Program-made: the position numbers and the translations under genes
Source: Candidatus Zymogenus sp.
Lineage (GTDB): Bacteria > Desulfobacterota > Zymogenia > Zymogenales > Zymogenaceae
DNA: 8,112 nt
NCBI GenBank assembly: GCA_030613285.1
Contig: JAUWME010000078.1
Location: 1 to 8,112, forward strand
Direction: 5' to 3'
In this document: positions 6,177 to 8,112 of the stretch, piece by piece
Position numbering within the stretch: position 1 is the first letter of the stretch
Layout of the letters: the number at the start of each line of letters is the position of its first letter
Notes under the pieces: model-generated
What the model was told of the DNA's origin: nothing
The model's database searches: none
What the model saw: the letters and a program-made list of their open reading frames with translations, nothing else

Positions 6177-6932
6177 ATGAAAAAAATCCTTCATGTTCTC
6201 TATAAACCTTACAGGTGGTTTGTTTTTCTTCCCTTCCTCCTTAGCTCTACCGTCATATTCGGATCCATCGCGGTGATACTCCTTACGTTTTCTGTAAACA
6301 CAAAGTTCGTAAGTCTGGTCTGCGGGGTTTTGTGGTCTCGCCTGAACAGCTATATAACGCCGATGTTTGTAAAAGTAGCAGGGCGTGAGAATATCAAAAA
6401 AAAGCAATCTTACGTGATTGTGTCAAATCACCAGAGCCATTTTGACATTTTTGTACTTTACGGCTGGATCGGTATTGATTTTAAATGGGTGATGAAGCAG
6501 GAGTTGAGAATTATTCCTTTTTTTGGTCTTGCCTGCGAAAAGCTGGGGTTCATCTTCATCGACAGATCAAATAAGGGCGCTGCACTGGCCTCTCTCAATG
6601 AGGCGAAGGAGAAGATAGTTGGCGGCACATCGGTTTTATTTTTTCCGGAGGGGACAAGGAGCACCACAGGCGAATTGATAGATTTTAAGAAGGGGGCATT
6701 CAAGATGGCCCTTGACCTCGATTTGCCGGTGCTGCCGCTTACAATCGTTGGTACAAAGTACATCCTTCCCAACAAGACCCTGGATCTCTTGCCCGGCCGG
6801 GCAAAGCTTAAAATCCACAAACCCATAGACACATCAAATTACAGCCATGACAACATTGAGGTGTTTATGAGCGATGTCAAGGAGGTTATTCGGGGTGGGC
6901 TGGAAGACGAGGTTGGGAGTGTGGGCAAATGA
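6177..6932 (+). CDS. plsC: 1-acyl-sn-glycerol-3-phosphate acyltransferase (PlsC family)
   Basis: The 251-residue protein has the PlsC acyltransferase motifs in order: NHQSHFD at 84-90 (catalytic H85 and D90 of the NHX4D motif), GFIFIDR at 124-130, FPEGTRS at 156-162, and LPVLPLTIVGT at 183-193. A hydrophobic segment at about 14-38 should anchor it in the inner membrane, with the active site facing the cytosol. Family members move an acyl chain from acyl-ACP or acyl-CoA to lysophosphatidate, giving phosphatidate for phospholipid synthesis. Related enzymes use other lyso-lipids, so exact substrate is not proven. A GAGG site at 6166-6169 supports the ATG at 6177. It lies 74 bases after the second oxidoreductase in the same direction, with a possible promoter of its own. 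It converges with the YwgA-like gene, with only about 50 bases between them. Confidence 0.92.
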   Translation: MKKILHVLYKPYRWFVFLPFLLSSTVIFGSIAVILLTFSVNTKFVSLVCGVLWSRLNSYITPMFVKVAGRENIKKKQSYVIVSNHQSHFDIFVLYGWIGIDFKWVMKQELRIIPFFGLACEKLGFIFIDRSNKGAALASLNEAKEKIVGGTSVLFFPEGTRSTTGELIDFKKGAFKMALDLDLPVLPLTIVGTKYILPNKTLDLLPGRAKLKIHKPIDTSNYSHDNIEVFMSDVKEVIRGGLEDEVGSVGK

Positions 6933-6980
6933 GATGAGGGGGGGGAGGTAATGAGTATTAACTGAACATTCTAAAATTAG

Positions 6981-7538
6981 TTATATTGCTTTTGACACCA
7001 ATTTCTTAGCTTCCTTCCTAATCTCGTCGATTTTTAATAGTGCTTCTTCAGCTTTCTCATAAGATACATGTGGTTTTATTTCATGTATAAACTTCGCCCT
7101 TTCTTCGGTAGAATCAAATTCCTCATATTCCAGTGTTATAAAGAGGGCGGTACCGAGCCTTTCCAATTCCTCAACCTTTTTGCCTTCAAAAAGGCCAGCA
7201 ACGAAATCAATTTTATCACTAAATTTAGCAGTATTTTCTTCAAATCGTTTATGTGTTTTTTTTGCAAAGGCTGTGGTGTTGAAACGCGGTCCATACGGTG
7301 GCGTCTGAACTTCAAGCTCTAAAAAATTATCCGCCCTTAGACCGGTGAGTTTGTCACGAAAATCAAAGGAAAATGGCCCATGCTTATATATGATAAAATC
7401 ATAACCCAAATCAACCTTGAGTAAATCTTGAAGAAAGTAGACAGCTTTTTGGAGGTGCGTCTCTCCACACCAACTACCTTTGTCACGTAATTTATCAATT
7501 AGACTAAAAAGTACTGCATTATGCTCTAATCTTTTCAT
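6981..7538 (-). CDS. YwgA-like protein with Panacea/SocA-like N-terminal motif
   Basis: The 185-residue product has no signal peptide or membrane helix and is rich in Lys and Glu towards the C-terminus, where a long helical stretch is likely. The segment GSWCGETHLQKAVYFLQ (about 21-37), followed by IIYKHGPFSFDFRDKL (about 49-64), is what I recall from YwgA-type uncharacterised proteins. The LQK-x-x-YF-x-Q and Y-x-HGP-x-S pattern also resembles the start of the Panacea (SocA, DUF4065) domain found in many antitoxins and proteolytic adaptors. The family relation is recognition by eye. An excellent ribosome-binding site, AAGGAGT at 7546-7552 on the minus strand, precedes the ATG by 7 bases. The gene starts 22 bases after the stop of the HD phosphohydrolase gene, so the two are probably one operon. 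No biochemical function is assigned. It could be a regulator, adaptor or antitoxin for the HD protein. Confidence 0.72.
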   Translation of the reverse strand: MKRLEHNAVLFSLIDKLRDKGSWCGETHLQKAVYFLQDLLKVDLGYDFIIYKHGPFSFDFRDKLTGLRADNFLELEVQTPPYGPRFNTTAFAKKTHKRFEENTAKFSDKIDFVAGLFEGKKVEELERLGTALFITLEYEEFDSTEERAKFIHEIKPHVSYEKAEEALLKIDEIRKEAKKLVSKAI

Positions 7539-7545
7539 GGTGATT

Positions 7546-7552
7546 ACTCCTT
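7546..7552 (-). promoter_or_regulatory. Strong Shine-Dalgarno site for the YwgA-like gene
   Basis: The minus strand reads AAGGAGT seven bases upstream of the ATG at 7538. It lies in the short gap after the stop codon of the HD gene and is the best ribosome-binding match in the window. It suggests that the second gene is translated efficiently and not only by coupling to the first. Confidence 0.7.
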
Positions 7553-7560
7553 CTAATAAT

Positions 7561-8112
7561 TTAAAACTTCCTTTTGGAAATCCACTTTACCGCCTTTTCT
7601 CTTAAATCCGATCTAATAAAGATGTATTCAAAAGATATGAGCGGTACTTTCTCTATTACTTTTGAGATAGAACTTGAAGGATAAATGGATTCATCCTTCA
7701 TTAATACCGGAAAATCAGTATTCGGTTGAGAACCATCATCTGGTTTCTTTTTCTCTTCAGGGTATTTATCATATCTTACATTTTCTGTACCAAATTCCTT
7801 TTTTGCCTCATTATAAATGCTTTTTACAGATTTAGTTTTTTCTTCTTTTTCTTTAGGATTTCTTTGGTATAAGAGTCTAAAATGGTTTCTTGTCAAAATG
7901 CGTTGGGCATCTTTAAACCCCTTAGCTTTTTCGTCTTTAGCTGCCTCTTGCATGGCTGACAATACTTCGATATCTGTCATTGATAGATGGTCTTCAATTT
8001 TTGTTGAGAATGTCCCGTTGCTTAACCACTCGCTCAGAAAATCCTTGAGATGAATGTCGTAAATTCTCCTAACATGATGAAGATAGACCTGGGTAAAAAT
8101 AAAATAACGGGC
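7561..8112 (-). CDS. HD-superfamily phosphohydrolase, C-terminal fragment (5' end beyond right edge)
   Basis: The minus-strand frame that ends at 7561 stays open to the window edge, giving 183 residues. An internal ATG at 7980 could be mistaken for the start, but the 44 codons upstream of it read ARYFIFTQVYLHHVRRIYD and onward, clearly continuing the same protein. This matches the C-terminal half of YwfO-type HD phosphohydrolases: ARYFMFTQVY-H, then a MTDIEVLSAM-like motif, AQRILTRNHFRLLYQRNP, FGTENVRYDKYP and FPVLMKD. The catalytic HD domain lies outside the window, so its metal ligands cannot be checked. Family members hydrolyse phosphate esters, and the related Enterococcus faecalis EF1143, as I recall, is a dNTP triphosphohydrolase. 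It is the upstream partner of the YwgA-like gene. The family assignment is fairly firm; the substrate is inferred. Confidence 0.8.
   Translation of the reverse strand, partial: ARYFIFTQVYLHHVRRIYDIHLKDFLSEWLSNGTFSTKIEDHLSMTDIEVLSAMQEAAKDEKAKGFKDAQRILTRNHFRLLYQRNPKEKEEKTKSVKSIYNEAKKEFGTENVRYDKYPEEKKKPDDGSQPNTDFPVLMKDESIYPSSSISKVIEKVPLISFEYIFIRSDLREKAVKWISKRKF

Noticed and set aside
6934..6980. A terminator between the convergent plsC and YwgA-like genes
   Set aside because: There is a G8 run at 6938-6945 and a weak TAACT/AGTTA pairing, but no GC-rich stem followed by a T run on either strand.
7561..7980. A complete 139-residue gene starting at the ATG at 7980
   Set aside because: The frame continues open upstream to the window edge, with HD-family residues (ARYFIFTQVYLHHVRR), so this ATG is internal and the gene is a 5'-truncated longer protein.

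Overview
The window looks like a bacterial chromosome segment of moderate GC content with AT-rich gaps. The gene types (D-lyxose isomerase, a MoxR/CoxE pair, CrtI-like flavoproteins, PlsC, a YwfO/YwgA-like pair) and recognisable Shine-Dalgarno sites before most starts suggest an environmental, probably Gram-negative bacterium, perhaps Desulfobacterota-like. That placement is an impression from protein style and is low confidence. No rRNA, tRNA, CRISPR array, transposase or phage gene is visible.

Layout. (1) Positions 1-185, minus strand: the 5' end of a D-lyxose ketol-isomerase family gene that runs off the left edge. (2) 186-483: an AT-rich divergent intergenic region with candidate promoters in both directions. 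(3) 484-2816, plus strand: a two-gene unit of a MoxR-type AAA+ ATPase and a CoxE-type von Willebrand factor A (VWA) protein with an intact metal-binding site. (4) 2884-6102, plus strand: two tandem paralogous FAD-dependent oxidoreductases of the phytoene desaturase/retinol saturase superfamily, each 527 residues and alignable end to end with no obvious gap. (5) 6177-6932, plus strand: a PlsC-type lysophosphatidate acyltransferase with its own promoter-like sequence. (6) 6981-8112, minus strand: a YwgA-like protein preceded by the C-terminal part of an HD-domain phosphohydrolase that runs off the right edge.

How the genes may work together. MoxR and CoxE-type VWA proteins normally form a pair that remodels a client or helps install a metal cofactor, but no CO dehydrogenase or other obvious client is in the window. 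The paralogous oxidoreductases followed by an acyltransferase hint at modification of a lipid or isoprenoid, but no phytoene synthase or other pathway marker is present, so the substrate is unknown. The HD phosphohydrolase/YwgA-like pair resembles the ywfO-ywgA neighbourhood of Bacillus subtilis. The YwgA-like protein also has an N-terminal motif reminiscent of the Panacea (SocA/DUF4065) antitoxin domain. This pair is the most intriguing under-described element here.
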